The notes under the pieces are model-generated. The model saw nothing but the letters and a program-made list of their open reading frames with translations, did not search any database and was not told the DNA's origin. This document shows, in pieces, positions 1 through 8,468 of a stretch of DNA of 64,000 nucleotides. A program made the position numbers and the translations under genes. The DNA lies in assembly GCA_963761325.1 (NCBI GenBank), contig CAVXGZ010000001.1, positions 744,001-808,000 of the forward strand, written 5' to 3'. The stretch is from Streptantibioticus_C sp963761325 (GTDB lineage: Bacteria > Actinomycetota > Actinomycetes > Streptomycetales > Streptomycetaceae). Within the stretch, counting starts at the first letter, position 1, and every line of letters begins with the position of its first letter.

Positions 1-1
1 G

Positions 2-292
2 ATGGGCTGGTCGGCGGCCCGCAAGCTGCGCGGCGCGATCGACAACCTGACCCGGATCATCGCGGTCGAACTGGTCGCCGCCACCCGGGCGGTGGAGCTG
101 CGCGAGCAGGCCAGCGCGGTGCTGCGGGCCGCGCCGGCCACCCGGGCGATCGTGGCCGCGGTCCGCGCGGCGGGCGTCGAGGGGCCGGGCCGGGACCGCT
201 TCCTCGCCCCCGACCTCGCGGCGGCCGAGGCGTTCGTGCGCTCCGGCGCGCTGGTCGAGGCGGCCGAGACGGTCACCGGGCCGCTGGCCTGA
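2..292 (+). CDS. hutH: Histidine ammonia-lyase, C-terminal fragment
   Basis: This is the last part (about 96 residues) of an enzyme that deaminates histidine to urocanate, the first step of histidine degradation. The segment opening with MGWSAARKLR, the DRFLAPD stretch and the final VTGPLA closely resemble the C-terminus of streptomycete HutH. The catalytic MIO region lies upstream of the window, so the gene is cut by the window edge and no start can be given. It ends just before a convergent gene for a cell-wall anchored protein. The family assignment is recognition from memory. Confidence 0.8.
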   Translation: MGWSAARKLRGAIDNLTRIIAVELVAATRAVELREQASAVLRAAPATRAIVAAVRAAGVEGPGRDRFLAPDLAAAEAFVRSGALVEAAETVTGPLA

Positions 293-331
293 GCGGCGGG
301 GCGGGCCGGCGACCGGTGGGCCTGCGGGCCC

Positions 332-655
332 CTACAGGTCGCCGGGCCAGCCTTCGGGCGCCAGGCCCAGCACGAGGGCGCGGCGCCGGGCGACCAGCAG
401 CAGGGCGCCGCCCACCGCGAGGAACCCGGTGCCGCCCACCAGGTACGGCGTGGTGTCGATCGCACCGGTGTCCGCCAGGTCGTGCGCGGCGGGCTGGGTG
501 GTGGTGGCGCCGGCCGGGGCCGCGGCGTGCGACACGGTGCCGGTCTGCCCGGTGCCGGCGACCGGGGTCGCGGACGCCGAGGGAACGAAGCACAGTGCGA
601 TCAGGACGCCGGCCGCGGCTGCGGTCGTGGTGGTGAGCGAGCGGCGCGATGCCAT
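332..655 (-). CDS. Small LAXTG-anchored surface protein
   Basis: A 107-residue exported protein. Residues 1-29 form a Sec signal peptide with a basic start and an alanine-rich core ending in ASA. A short Ala/Thr/Pro-rich mature part follows. The C-terminus is a sorting signal: LADTG near residue 60, a glycine-rich hydrophobic segment of about 20 residues (YLVGGTGFLAVGGALLLVA) and the basic RRR stop-transfer. LAXTG is the motif used by class E sortases of high-GC Gram-positives, so the protein is probably linked covalently to peptidoglycan. No sortase gene is in the window. The mature domain is too small to suggest an enzyme. Confidence 0.75.
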   Translation of the reverse strand: MASRRSLTTTTAAAAGVLIALCFVPSASATPVAGTGQTGTVSHAAAPAGATTTQPAAHDLADTGAIDTTPYLVGGTGFLAVGGALLLVARRRALVLGLAPEGWPGDL

Positions 656-812
656 GGAACCCCCTTGCTCGGACGGCTACTTCACCGTGACCACCGATGG
701 TAGTGAGAGGTGCGGACCGCAGGGAAGCGGATCGGCCGGCCGGCCGGGACGCGGCACGCCGTCGGGGGCCCTGCGGCCACCCTGGGTGCCCGGTGCGCCT
801 ACTCTCCGTCGC

Positions 813-1217
813 ATGAGCGACTTCAGCGACATCACCGACGGACCGGCCGCGCAGGGCACCCGCCACGTGCGCCTGCAGGTCGAACTGGTCTTGGAGATCA
901 CCGACGAGAGCGGGCTGACCTCGGCCGCCCTCGACCAGATCGCCGGCGACGCCTACCTCCCCGACCAGGAGCGCGCACACGCCCGCGACGCCGTGCAGCG
1001 CGACGAGGCGGAGGCGCTGGCCTACCTCGTCGACCCGTTCGACCTGGTCAGCGGCGTGCCGGGGGTCGAACTCGTCCAGGCGTCGTGGAACAGCGCGCAC
1101 ATCGAGTACGACCCGGACGACGAGGAGTGGGACTTCTACGAGGACGACGGCGAGGACGACGGCGAGGGCGAAGGAGACGAAGAGCACGAAACGGATGAGA
1201 ATGATGGGAAAGGCTGA
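813..1217 (+). CDS. Acidic hypothetical protein
   Basis: A 134-residue protein with no recognised domain. The ATG at 813 is chosen because the natural N-terminus MSDFSDITDG begins there; the open frame upstream is an uninterrupted GC-rich extension. The middle (residues 15-100) looks like a compact alpha/beta fold with a conserved-looking helix and a DPFDLV turn. The last 35 residues are almost entirely Asp, Glu and Gly, giving a strongly negative tail. No signal peptide or membrane segment is visible, so it is probably cytoplasmic. Confidence 0.6.
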   Translation: MSDFSDITDGPAAQGTRHVRLQVELVLEITDESGLTSAALDQIAGDAYLPDQERAHARDAVQRDEAEALAYLVDPFDLVSGVPGVELVQASWNSAHIEYDPDDEEWDFYEDDGEDDGEGEGDEEHETDENDGKG

Positions 1218-1409
1218 CGATACGGACGAGATCGGCGGCGGCGCCGATATCGCCGGGCTCGGCCGCCGGGACGGCTGACCGCTTCCCCCGTGGTGGCACG
1301 AGCGTGGTATTCCTCACAGCCTAATCAGGGGCAGATCGGACCTTTGCTCCTTTATGTTCGCCAACAGTGCCTGAATGTCCCAATGCCACCGTATGGATGG
1401 AGTGACCAC

Positions 1410-2690
1410 GTGAAGGCGTCGGCGAACGGAACCGGGATGACTCCCGAGCAGCACCGCAAGCGGGTGGTGTGGCGCCGGGCCGCCGGGGTGTCCGCCGTGC
1501 TGGGCGGCACGCTCCTGGTCGGGGCGTGCGGTCAGCTGCACGCCGGCCACGCCGCCAAGCCGGCCTCCGCCGCCGCCCACGCGGCGGACGCCGCGGCGGT
1601 GGCCAAGGCGTCCACCGCGCGGATCACCGTCACCCCCAAGGACGGGTCGAGCGGCGTCGGCCTCAGCCACGCCGCCAAGGTCACGGTGAGCGGCGGCACG
1701 CTCACCAAGGTCGTGATGACCAAGACCGCCTCCGGCGCCACCGTGCCGGGCCACCTGTCCGCGGACGGCCGCAGCTGGCAGCCGGACGCGCCGCTCTCGC
1801 GGGCCACCGCCTACGCGGTCACCGCCACCGCCAAGGACGCCGCCAACCGGCAGGCCGTCTCGCACGCGGCGTTCACCACCGCCTCCACCCCGCACACCTT
1901 CGTCGCGTACACCACGCCGCAGGACGGCAGCACGGTCGGCGTCGGCATGCCGGTGTCCATCGACTTCGACAAGGCCATCGCCGACCAGTCCGGCGTCCAG
2001 TCGCACATCACGGTGACCTCCAGCAGCGGCCAGCAGGTGGTCGGCCACTGGTTCGGCGCCAAGCGGATCGACTTCCGCCCGCAGGACTACTGGAAGTCCG
2101 GCTCGGACGTCACCGTCAAGCTCTCGCTCGACCACGTCGAGGGCGCCAACGGGATCTCCGGCACCCAGGACCAGACGATCCACTTCCACATCGGCCGCTC
2201 GCAGGTCTCCACGGTCGACGTCGCCACCCAGACCATGACGGTGGTGCGCGACGGACACGTGGTGCGCACCATCCCGATCTCCAGCGGCAGCCCGCAACAC
2301 CCCACGTACAACGGGCAGATGGTGATCGCGCAGAAGTTCCTCAAGACCCGGATGAACGGCTCCACGGTCGGCTTCGGCGGCGAGTACAACATCCCCGACG
2401 TCCCGCACGCGATGCGGCTGACCGGCAGCGGCACCTTCATCCACGGCAACTACTGGTCGCAGGGCGGCGTCTTCGGCAAGACGCCGACCAGCCACGGCTG
2501 CATCGGCATCCGCGACCTGCGCGGCGCGAGCGACCCGACGACCAACGCCGCCTGGTTCTACGACAACTCGCTCACCGGCGACCTCGTCGTGGTGAAGCAC
2601 TCGCCGGACCGGACGGTCTCGCCCGACAACGGGCTCAACGGCTGGAACATGCCGTGGAGCCAGTGGGTCGCCGGCAGCTCGGCCTCGTAG
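1410..2690 (+). CDS. L,D-transpeptidase lipoprotein (YkuD domain)
   Basis: A 426-residue peptidoglycan cross-linking enzyme expected to make 3-3 peptide bridges outside the membrane. The GTG at 1410 has GGATGG just upstream and places a lipobox (LLVGAC, Cys about 40) at the right distance from a basic N-region. Residues 75-270 look like two Ig-like domains, as in mycobacterial LdtMt2. The YkuD catalytic domain follows, with HGNYW and the SHGCIGIRD motif carrying the catalytic Cys near 364. The tail ends in the Trp-rich GWNMPWSQW typical of this class. A strong hairpin terminator follows at 2718. An ATG at 1290 is possible but lacks a ribosome site. Confidence 0.9.
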   Translation: MKASANGTGMTPEQHRKRVVWRRAAGVSAVLGGTLLVGACGQLHAGHAAKPASAAAHAADAAAVAKASTARITVTPKDGSSGVGLSHAAKVTVSGGTLTKVVMTKTASGATVPGHLSADGRSWQPDAPLSRATAYAVTATAKDAANRQAVSHAAFTTASTPHTFVAYTTPQDGSTVGVGMPVSIDFDKAIADQSGVQSHITVTSSSGQQVVGHWFGAKRIDFRPQDYWKSGSDVTVKLSLDHVEGANGISGTQDQTIHFHIGRSQVSTVDVATQTMTVVRDGHVVRTIPISSGSPQHPTYNGQMVIAQKFLKTRMNGSTVGFGGEYNIPDVPHAMRLTGSGTFIHGNYWSQGGVFGKTPTSHGCIGIRDLRGASDPTTNAAWFYDNSLTGDLVVVKHSPDRTVSPDNGLNGWNMPWSQWVAGSSAS

Positions 2691-2717
2691 CACCCCGCCG
2701 GCCCTGCCCGGTGCACC

Positions 2718-2750
2718 GAACCCGCCCGGCGGCCTCCGCCGGGCGGGTTC
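2718..2750 (+). terminator. Hairpin terminator after the L,D-transpeptidase gene
   Basis: A perfect 15-bp GC-rich inverted repeat (arms 2718-2732 and 2736-2750) with a CCT loop, 27 bp after the stop codon. There is no long T run, as is usual in streptomycetes. Confidence 0.75.
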
Positions 2751-2942
2751 GCTTATCCCGGATGATCGGCGGGTAAGTGTGATTTTTCATCCCGGTCTCA
2801 TCCTCGCCTCAGCCATCCCTAACGGCGGCTGCCTACCGTGTCGCCGGCGGGACGCGTTCGAGCGCCCATCCCGCGCGCGTCAGCTCCCGTTCGTTCAGTC
2901 CCCCCGCCCCGGGGTCCCGGGGTGCCGATGGCGAGGATTCGC

Positions 2943-4460
2943 ATGTTCTTCACGTATCTACGGCGCGAACTCCGGCGTCGTCGAAAGGCGGCCATGGTCA
3001 TCGCCATGGGCCTCGCCCTCGGCATCGCGCTGGTCATCACCGTGACCTCGGTCTCCACCGGGATGAAGCAGGCCCAGGGCAAGGTGCTGCAGTCGCTCTA
3101 CGGGCTCGGCACCGACATGACGGTCACCAAGGCGCCCTCCCCGCCGACCGGCGCCAACGGCGGCCGGCCCACCTTCAACTTCGGTTCGCGCGGCGACGGT
3201 TCCTCGCAGTCGAGCGACCGGGTGATGGTCCAGGGCTTCCAGTCGCTCGACTCCTCGGTGGTCTCCAAGGTCACCTCGCAGCAGGGGGTCGCCGACGCGG
3301 TCGGCGGGCTCAGCGTGCGCGTGCTGAAGATCAACGGCCAGTTCAAGCAGGGCCAGATCCACCAGCAGCCCGGCGCCTCCGGGGCCGGCGGCTTCGGCGG
3401 CCGCGGCGGCCGGAGCGGCAGCGGCCAGGGCCGCTCCTACGTCTCCGGCGGCGGCGCGAACTTCAGCGTCGACAACTACACCGCCTACGGCGTCGACACC
3501 GCCCACCTGGCCCTCGGCCCGCTCAGCTCCTCCAAGATCACCAGCGGCAAGGACTTCACCGCCGCCCAGATCGACTCCAAGGTCGCGATCGTCGACAGCG
3601 CGTACGCCAAGCAGAACAAGCTCACCGTCGGCAAGACGCTGAGCATCAGCGGCAGTTCGTACAAGATCATCGGCATCGCCACCGCCGACAGCGGCGACGC
3701 GGCGGCCAACGTCTACCTGCCGCTCACCCAGGCCCAGACGCTCGCCGACGCCAAGAACAAGGTCACCACGGTCTACGTCCAGGCCACCGACTCCAAGAAG
3801 ATCTCCGGCGTCAAGTCGGAGATCCAGAAGAACATCTCCGGCACCACGGTGACCACCTCGGCGGACCTGGCCTCCACGGTCTCCGGCTCGCTGTCCACCG
3901 CCTCCAACCTCGCCACCAACGTGGGCAAGTGGCTGTCCATCGCCGTCCTGATCGCCGCGTTCCTGGTGGCCGGACTGCTGACCTCCTCGGCGGTCAGCCG
4001 CCGGGTCCGCGAGTTCGGCACCCTCAAGGCGCTCGGCTGGAAGAGCGGCCGCGTCACCCGGCAGGTCATGGGTGAGGCGCTGGTCAACGGCCTGCTCGGC
4101 GGCGTCCTCGGCATCGCGCTCGGCCTCGGCGCGGCCTACCTGATCACCGGGATCAGCCCCACCCTGACCGCGCAGCTCGGCGCGGGGGCCGGCGGTGGCG
4201 GCTTCGCCGGCCGCGGCTTCGGCGGCGGTGGCGGCGGCTTCGGCGGTGGCGGCGGTGGCGGCTTCGGCGGCGGCTTCGGCCAGGCCGGCCGGCAGGCCGC
4301 GGGCAAGGCGCTGCAGGTCGCGCTGACCGCACCGGTCAGCGTCTCCACCATCGTCCTGGCGGTCGCCCTCGCGGTCGGCGGCGGCCTGATCGCCGGCACC
4401 TTCGGCGGCTGGCGGGCCTCCCGGCTGCGGCCGGCGGACGCGCTGCGCCGTGTCGAGTAG
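2943..4460 (+). CDS. MacB/FtsX-type ABC transporter permease
   Basis: A 505-residue membrane protein of the MacB topology: one N-terminal membrane helix (residues 20-40), a large extracytoplasmic domain with a MacB periplasmic core, then three helices in the FtsX domain near residues 320-490. It pairs with the ATPase encoded 51 bp downstream. The ATG at 2943 follows GCGAGGA and gives the family-like start MFFTYLRRELRRRRK; an ATG at 2928 is the alternative. Two Gly/Phe-rich low-complexity stretches are unusual: one in the extracytoplasmic domain (about 3390-3440) and one between the last helices (about 4186-4285). Substrate is unknown; the family exports peptides or lipoprotein-like cargo, or senses envelope stress. 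Confidence 0.85.
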   Translation: MFFTYLRRELRRRRKAAMVIAMGLALGIALVITVTSVSTGMKQAQGKVLQSLYGLGTDMTVTKAPSPPTGANGGRPTFNFGSRGDGSSQSSDRVMVQGFQSLDSSVVSKVTSQQGVADAVGGLSVRVLKINGQFKQGQIHQQPGASGAGGFGGRGGRSGSGQGRSYVSGGGANFSVDNYTAYGVDTAHLALGPLSSSKITSGKDFTAAQIDSKVAIVDSAYAKQNKLTVGKTLSISGSSYKIIGIATADSGDAAANVYLPLTQAQTLADAKNKVTTVYVQATDSKKISGVKSEIQKNISGTTVTTSADLASTVSGSLSTASNLATNVGKWLSIAVLIAAFLVAGLLTSSAVSRRVREFGTLKALGWKSGRVTRQVMGEALVNGLLGGVLGIALGLGAAYLITGISPTLTAQLGAGAGGGGFAGRGFGGGGGGFGGGGGGGFGGGFGQAGRQAAGKALQVALTAPVSVSTIVLAVALAVGGGLIAGTFGGWRASRLRPADALRRVE

Positions 4461-4511
4461 CCCGCACCGGCGCACCCCGCCCCCGACCGTCACCACCCCA
4501 CGGAGCACCCC

Positions 4512-5195
4512 ATGTACAAACTGAGCGGCGTCACCAAGCGCTACACGCGCGGCCGCGACACCATCGAGGCGCTGCGCTCGGTCGACCTCGTCATCGAGGA
4601 CGGCGACCAGCTCGTCATCCAGGGACCGACCGGCGGCGGCAAGTCCACCCTGCTGCAGATGCTCGGCGCGCTCGACCGCCCCACCGAGGGCAGCGTCGAG
4701 CTCGACGGCACCGACCTCGCCCGGCTGAGCGAGGCGAAGCTGACCAAGGTCCGCAGCGCGAACATCGGCTTCGTTTTCCAGAGCTTCAACCTGATCCCGA
4801 CCCTCACCGCCCAGGAGAACGTCGAGACCGCCCTCGTCCCGCTCGGGGTCAAGGGTTCCGAGCGGCGCCAACGGGCCGCCGAGGCGCTGGAGTCGGTGGG
4901 CCTGGGCGAACGCACCGGCCACCTGCCCGGCGAGTTGTCCGGCGGCCAGCAGCAACGCGTCGCCATTGCCCGGGCGTTGGTCAAGAAGCCCAAGGTGCTG
5001 CTCGCCGACGAGCCCACCGGCAACCTCGACGAGGAGACCCGCGACGAGATCATGAACCTGCTGGAAGGGCTCTGGAAGGAATACGGGCTGACCTTCATCC
5101 TGGTCACCCACGACTCCGCCATCGCCCGGCGGGCCCCGCGGCTGGCCGTCATCAAGAAGGGCCGGGTCACCGTCACGGACCGCACCCGCGCCTGA
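4512..5195 (+). CDS. ABC transporter ATP-binding protein (MacB/LolD type)
   Basis: A 227-residue cytoplasmic ATPase for the preceding permease. It shows Walker A GPTGGGKST (residues 37-45), a Q-loop in FVFQSFNLIPTLT, the signature LSGGQQQRVAIARAL, Walker B VLLADEPTGNLD and the H-loop LVTHD. Length and motif spacing match the LolD/MacB/SalX subfamily. It starts 51 bp after the permease and ends 15 bp before a 20-bp stem terminator, so the two genes form a complete two-gene operon. Confidence 0.92.
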   Translation: MYKLSGVTKRYTRGRDTIEALRSVDLVIEDGDQLVIQGPTGGGKSTLLQMLGALDRPTEGSVELDGTDLARLSEAKLTKVRSANIGFVFQSFNLIPTLTAQENVETALVPLGVKGSERRQRAAEALESVGLGERTGHLPGELSGGQQQRVAIARALVKKPKVLLADEPTGNLDEETRDEIMNLLEGLWKEYGLTFILVTHDSAIARRAPRLAVIKKGRVTVTDRTRA

Positions 5196-5210
5196 TTCCA
5201 CCGCCCTGCG

Positions 5211-5255
5211 GAACGCGGGGGCGGCGGCCGTTCTCCGGCCGCCGCCCCCGCGTTC
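5211..5255 (+). terminator. Very long hairpin terminator
   Basis: A perfect 20-bp inverted repeat (5211-5230 and 5236-5255) around a TTCTC loop directly after the ABC ATPase gene. It should end the permease-ATPase transcript. Confidence 0.85.
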
Positions 5256-5368
5256 TCGTGTGCCGTTGCCGCCCGGCCCGGCGCGAGGGACGCTGGAAGG
5301 TGCGGGTGCCGGCGGAATCCCGCGCCCCGCCCTGGAATATCGGAATGCGATATGAGGAGACGACAGTC

Positions 5369-5665
5369 ATGCCATTCGTTCAACTCATTGAATGCCGGAC
5401 GAACAAGACCGAGGAAATGGACCGCCTGATGGATTCCTGGGTCACCGCGAGCAAGGGAAAGCGCACCGCGACCCACAGCATGATCGGCCAGGACCGCGGC
5501 GACTCCCACCACATCGTGGAAATCGTCCAATTCCCGTCCTACGAGCAGGCGATGAGCAATTCCGCGCTCCCGGAGACCGGGCAGATCTACGAGGAGATGC
5601 TCTCGCTGTGCGAGGAGCCGCCGCGCTTCACCAACCTCGACGTCATCCGCGAGGACAGTCTCTGA
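5369..5665 (+). CDS. Small dimeric alpha/beta-barrel-like protein
   Basis: A 98-residue cytoplasmic protein. The ATG at 5369 follows GAGGAGA with good spacing. The pattern PFVQLIECRT, a helix rich in Met/Asp, HHIVEIVQFPSYEQAM and a closing helix resembles the ferredoxin-like barrel of ABM/Dabb-type proteins, but no catalytic residue can be named. Its 3' end overlaps the convergent flavoprotein gene by 23 bp. Function unknown; the fold is my inference. Confidence 0.7.
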   Translation: MPFVQLIECRTNKTEEMDRLMDSWVTASKGKRTATHSMIGQDRGDSHHIVEIVQFPSYEQAMSNSALPETGQIYEEMLSLCEEPPRFTNLDVIREDSL

Positions 5666-6428
5666 GCCGGTGCACCGCGATGCCCTCGCGCCCGGCGTCG
5701 TGCTCCGGGCGCAGCACGAGGTGCTCGTCGTAGTCCCCGCCGTTCTGGCTGCGGTACGCGATCGGCTCGGTCCGCGGCAGCTGCGCCAGCCGCTCGCGCA
5801 GCCGGCCGGCGGCCACCCGGAACGCCGCCTGCGACAACCGCACCGTGCCGTTGACCACCAGCGGCGGCACCACCGTCATGCCCGAGTACCACAACGTGCC
5901 GTGCAGCAGCGGGAACAGCACCTCCTCGATGTCGCCGTGGATCCCGCGCGGCCCGGTGGTCGCCGCGTTCGCGCCCACCGTCACCACCGCGAACGCCCGC
6001 CGCCCCACCAGTCCGCCGTCCCCGTACCGCCGCGCCCGCCCGGTCTCCGGGTCCAGCACGCCCTGCGCGAACCCCTGCACGAACAACCGGTCGAACCAGC
6101 CCTTCAGGATGGCCGGCATCCCGAACCACCACAGCGGGAACTGCACCACCAGGGTGTCCGCCCGGCGCAGCTTCTCCTGCTCCTGCTGGATGTCCGCACT
6201 CAACTCGCCTGATTCCAGGGCTCGTTGTGACGCGGTCAGCACGTCGAGCCGTTCGCTGGGATCGTGGCGGAAGTCGTCCGGGCCGACCACCGGATTCCAC
6301 CCCATCGCGTACAGGTCCGACTCCACCACCTGGTGGCCGCCCTCGCGCAGCGCGGCCACCCCCTCGTCGCGCAATGCCGCGTTCAACGACCGCGGATCCG
6401 GCAGCGCGGAGACCCAGAGCACCTGCAT
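5643..6428 (-). CDS. NAD(P)H:quinone oxidoreductase-like flavodoxin-fold protein
   Basis: A 261-residue protein of the NQO1/KefF-like family, which uses FAD or FMN to reduce quinones by two electrons. The N-terminus MQVLWVSALPDPRSLNAAL is the flavodoxin phosphate-binding region (usually H-P, here A-L-P-D-P-R-S-L-N). The hallmark QFPLWWFGMPAILKGWFDRLF lies near residues 95-115. The C-terminal half continues the fold with the longer extension of the NQO1 type. It runs convergently into the small gene at 5369-5665. No redox partner is adjacent, and the physiological substrate is unknown. Confidence 0.85.
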   Translation of the reverse strand: MQVLWVSALPDPRSLNAALRDEGVAALREGGHQVVESDLYAMGWNPVVGPDDFRHDPSERLDVLTASQRALESGELSADIQQEQEKLRRADTLVVQFPLWWFGMPAILKGWFDRLFVQGFAQGVLDPETGRARRYGDGGLVGRRAFAVVTVGANAATTGPRGIHGDIEEVLFPLLHGTLWYSGMTVVPPLVVNGTVRLSQAAFRVAAGRLRERLAQLPRTEPIAYRSQNGGDYDEHLVLRPEHDAGREGIAVHRLRDCPRG

Positions 6429-6497
6429 GCGTGCTCTGGTGCCCGGGAAACCCGGTCCTCACACCCGTCGCCCGGCTGCGGGCGGCAGACTGTCGCC

Positions 6498-7430
6498 ATG
6501 GACCCGCTGCCCCTGCATCCGGCCGCCGCCGCGGTGTTCGACCCGTCCCGCGCGACCACGCTGCGCGAGCTGGCCGCCGCCTTCGCCGATGCGGCCGCCT
6601 TCGTCGACCCGGCCGCCCCCGAGACCGCGCTGCCCGTCGAGCCGGCCGCCCTGCGCGCCGCGGCGGACCGGGAGGCCGAGCTGCTGGGCGACAACCGGAT
6701 CCGCGCCGAGCACCTGCTGCTCGGCGCGCTGCGCGCCCTCGGGGCCGGCCCGGCGCTGGAGCGGGCCCGCGAGGACCTGCAGACACTGCGGGCCACCGCC
6801 GCCCACCGGGCGTACGCGGCCCTGCCGGCCAAGGCGGCACCCGGCGCCGCGCCGCCGCGCGCGGTCCTGCTGGCCGGCGTCCCCGGCACCGGCAAGTCCA
6901 CCCTCGCCGATGCGCTCGCCCGCGAGCTGCGCGCCCCGGTCTTCTCGATGGACTGGCAGCTCGGCGCGCTGGTGCCGTTCGGCGTGGTGCGGTCCGACAC
7001 CTACGGCCCGATGGCCAACACCGTCCTGACCGCGTCGCTGGCCCGCCAGCTCCAGCTCGGCCTGGACGTCGTCCTCGACGCGACCGGCCACGAACGCGAG
7101 GTGCGCGACCGGCTGCGCGAGGTCACCGAGGCGCTCGGCGGCCGGTTCGTCGGCGTCGAATGCGTCTGCTCCGACGAACGCGCCCACCGCGACCGCCTCA
7201 CCGGCCGCTCCCGGGGCATCCCCGGCTGGCCCGCCACCGTCGCCTGGAGCCACGTCCAGCGCATGCGGGAGAGCTGGGAGCCGTGGGACGAGCGGCACCT
7301 CGTCGTCGACTCCGCCGCCCTCGACCCGGCCGCGGCGCTGCGCCGGGTGCTCGACGCGGTCTCGGCCGCGGCACTTGTCCCACCGCCCTGCGTCGGCCTA
7401 CCGTTCATCGATAATAACGACAATCGATAA
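6498..7430 (+). CDS. P-loop kinase-like ATP-binding protein
   Basis: A 310-residue protein with a Walker A GVPGTGKSTLADAL at about residues 130-143, an AAA_33/zeta-toxin-like core, and an Asp-rich VVLDATGHEREVRDRL segment typical of small-molecule phosphotransferases. The region before the P-loop contains DNRIRAEHLLLGALRAL, which resembles a Clp-N-type helical repeat, so it may be an N-terminal interaction domain. The substrate is unknown. The ATG at 6498 is chosen from the natural start; the GC-rich frame is open further upstream. The last residues are encoded inside an AT-rich inverted repeat that also precedes the next gene. Confidence 0.75.
   Translation: MDPLPLHPAAAAVFDPSRATTLRELAAAFADAAAFVDPAAPETALPVEPAALRAAADREAELLGDNRIRAEHLLLGALRALGAGPALERAREDLQTLRATAAHRAYAALPAKAAPGAAPPRAVLLAGVPGTGKSTLADALARELRAPVFSMDWQLGALVPFGVVRSDTYGPMANTVLTASLARQLQLGLDVVLDATGHEREVRDRLREVTEALGGRFVGVECVCSDERAHRDRLTGRSRGIPGWPATVAWSHVQRMRESWEPWDERHLVVDSAALDPAAALRRVLDAVSAAALVPPPCVGLPFIDNNDNR
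7407..7428. promoter_or_regulatory. ATCGAT inverted repeat before the XRE gene, candidate operator
   Basis: Two ATCGAT hexamers (7407-7412 and 7423-7428) separated by ten AT-rich bases in an otherwise GC-rich region, ending 11 bp before the XRE start codon. The spacing suits autoregulation by that small repressor. It overlaps the 3' end of the kinase-like gene. Inference only. Confidence 0.5.
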
Positions 7431-7439
7431 GGATCGGCG

Positions 7440-7688
7440 ATGCCAGCGACGACCCGCGCCCCGGACGACCCCCCGCCGCACGCCATCGCCATCCACCTCG
7501 ACCGCCTCCTCCACGACCGCGGCATGACCCTCACCGAACTGTCCGAACGCGTCGGCGTCACCGTCGTCAACCTCTCCGTCCTCAAGAACGGCCACGCCAA
7601 GGCGATCCGCTTCAGCACCCTCACCCGCCTCTGCGAGGTCCTCCACTGCCAACCCGGCGACCTGCTCAGCCACCGCCCACCGAGCTGA
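7440..7688 (+). CDS. Small XRE-family transcriptional regulator
   Basis: An 82-residue protein that is almost entirely one helix-turn-helix domain: HLDRLLHDRGMTLTELSERVGVTVVNLSVLKNG (residues 19-51), then a third helix and CQPGDLL. This is the YozG/HTH_26 type, which often accompanies a DUF2975 membrane protein; none is adjacent here. It starts ten bases after the kinase-like gene and may be cotranscribed with it, or driven from the AT-rich element at 7407. Confidence 0.85.
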   Translation: MPATTRAPDDPPPHAIAIHLDRLLHDRGMTLTELSERVGVTVVNLSVLKNGHAKAIRFSTLTRLCEVLHCQPGDLLSHRPPS

Positions 7689-7723
7689 AGGGAGCCGTCC
7701 CCGCGCGGTGCGGAGGCGCTTCG

Positions 7724-8383
7724 TCAGCCGTCCGTTCGGGCTATGCCCACCGGGCAGGTCACGCCCGTGCCGGCGATGCCGCAGTAGCCGGCGGGGTTCT
7801 TGTCGAGGTACTGCTGGTGGTGGTCCTCGGCGGGGTAGAAGGGGCCGGCGGGGAGGATCTCGGTGGTGATCGGCGGGTGGCCGGCGGCGGTGAGGGCGGA
7901 CTGGTAGGAGTCGCGGGAGGCGGTGGCCGCGGCGAGCTGCTCGGGGGTGTGGGTGTAGACCGCGGAGCGGTACTGCGTGCCGGTGTCGTTGCCCTGGCGG
8001 AAGCCCTGCGTCGGGTCGTGGGACTCCCAGAAGACCTTGAGCAGGTGCTCGTAGGAGACCAGCGCCGGGTCGTAGACCACCCGGACCGCCTCGGTGTGGC
8101 CGGTGCGGCCGGAGCACACCTCTTCGTAGGTCGGGTTGACGGTGTGGCCGCCCTGGTAGCCGACGAGCGTGGTCCACACGCCCTCGGTCTGCCAGAAGCG
8201 CCGCTCCGCGCCCCAGAAGCAGCCCAGCCCGAAGTCGGCCACGCCCAGGCCCGCCGGGTAGGGCGGGAGCAGTCGGTTGCCGAGGACCGTGTGCCGGCCG
8301 GTGGGCAGGAAGGCGGGCTCGGCGCGGCCGGGCAGGGCCTCCTCGGCGCTGGGGAGCTTCGTCTTGAAGGGGCTGAAGAACAT
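7724..8383 (-). CDS. msrA: Peptide methionine sulfoxide reductase MsrA
   Basis: A 219-residue cytoplasmic repair enzyme reducing methionine-S-sulfoxide in proteins with thioredoxin as donor. The catalytic motif GCFWGAERRFW places the nucleophilic Cys near residue 55, and Cys residues near 203 and 211 (YCGIAGTGVTCPVG) fit the resolving positions. The N-terminal extension MFFSPFKTKLPSAEEALPGR is the form common in actinobacteria. It is divergent from metB, 85 bp away, so both may respond to sulfur or oxidative conditions. Confidence 0.95.
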   Translation of the reverse strand: MFFSPFKTKLPSAEEALPGRAEPAFLPTGRHTVLGNRLLPPYPAGLGVADFGLGCFWGAERRFWQTEGVWTTLVGYQGGHTVNPTYEEVCSGRTGHTEAVRVVYDPALVSYEHLLKVFWESHDPTQGFRQGNDTGTQYRSAVYTHTPEQLAAATASRDSYQSALTAAGHPPITTEILPAGPFYPAEDHHQQYLDKNPAGYCGIAGTGVTCPVGIARTDG

Positions 8384-8468
8384 CGCGGTCTCCTCCGGCG
8401 GAACAGGTACTGGTCATAACGTTCCGGCGCCGCGCGGGATTCCGCTCCGGCGCATTACCCTCGCCTTC

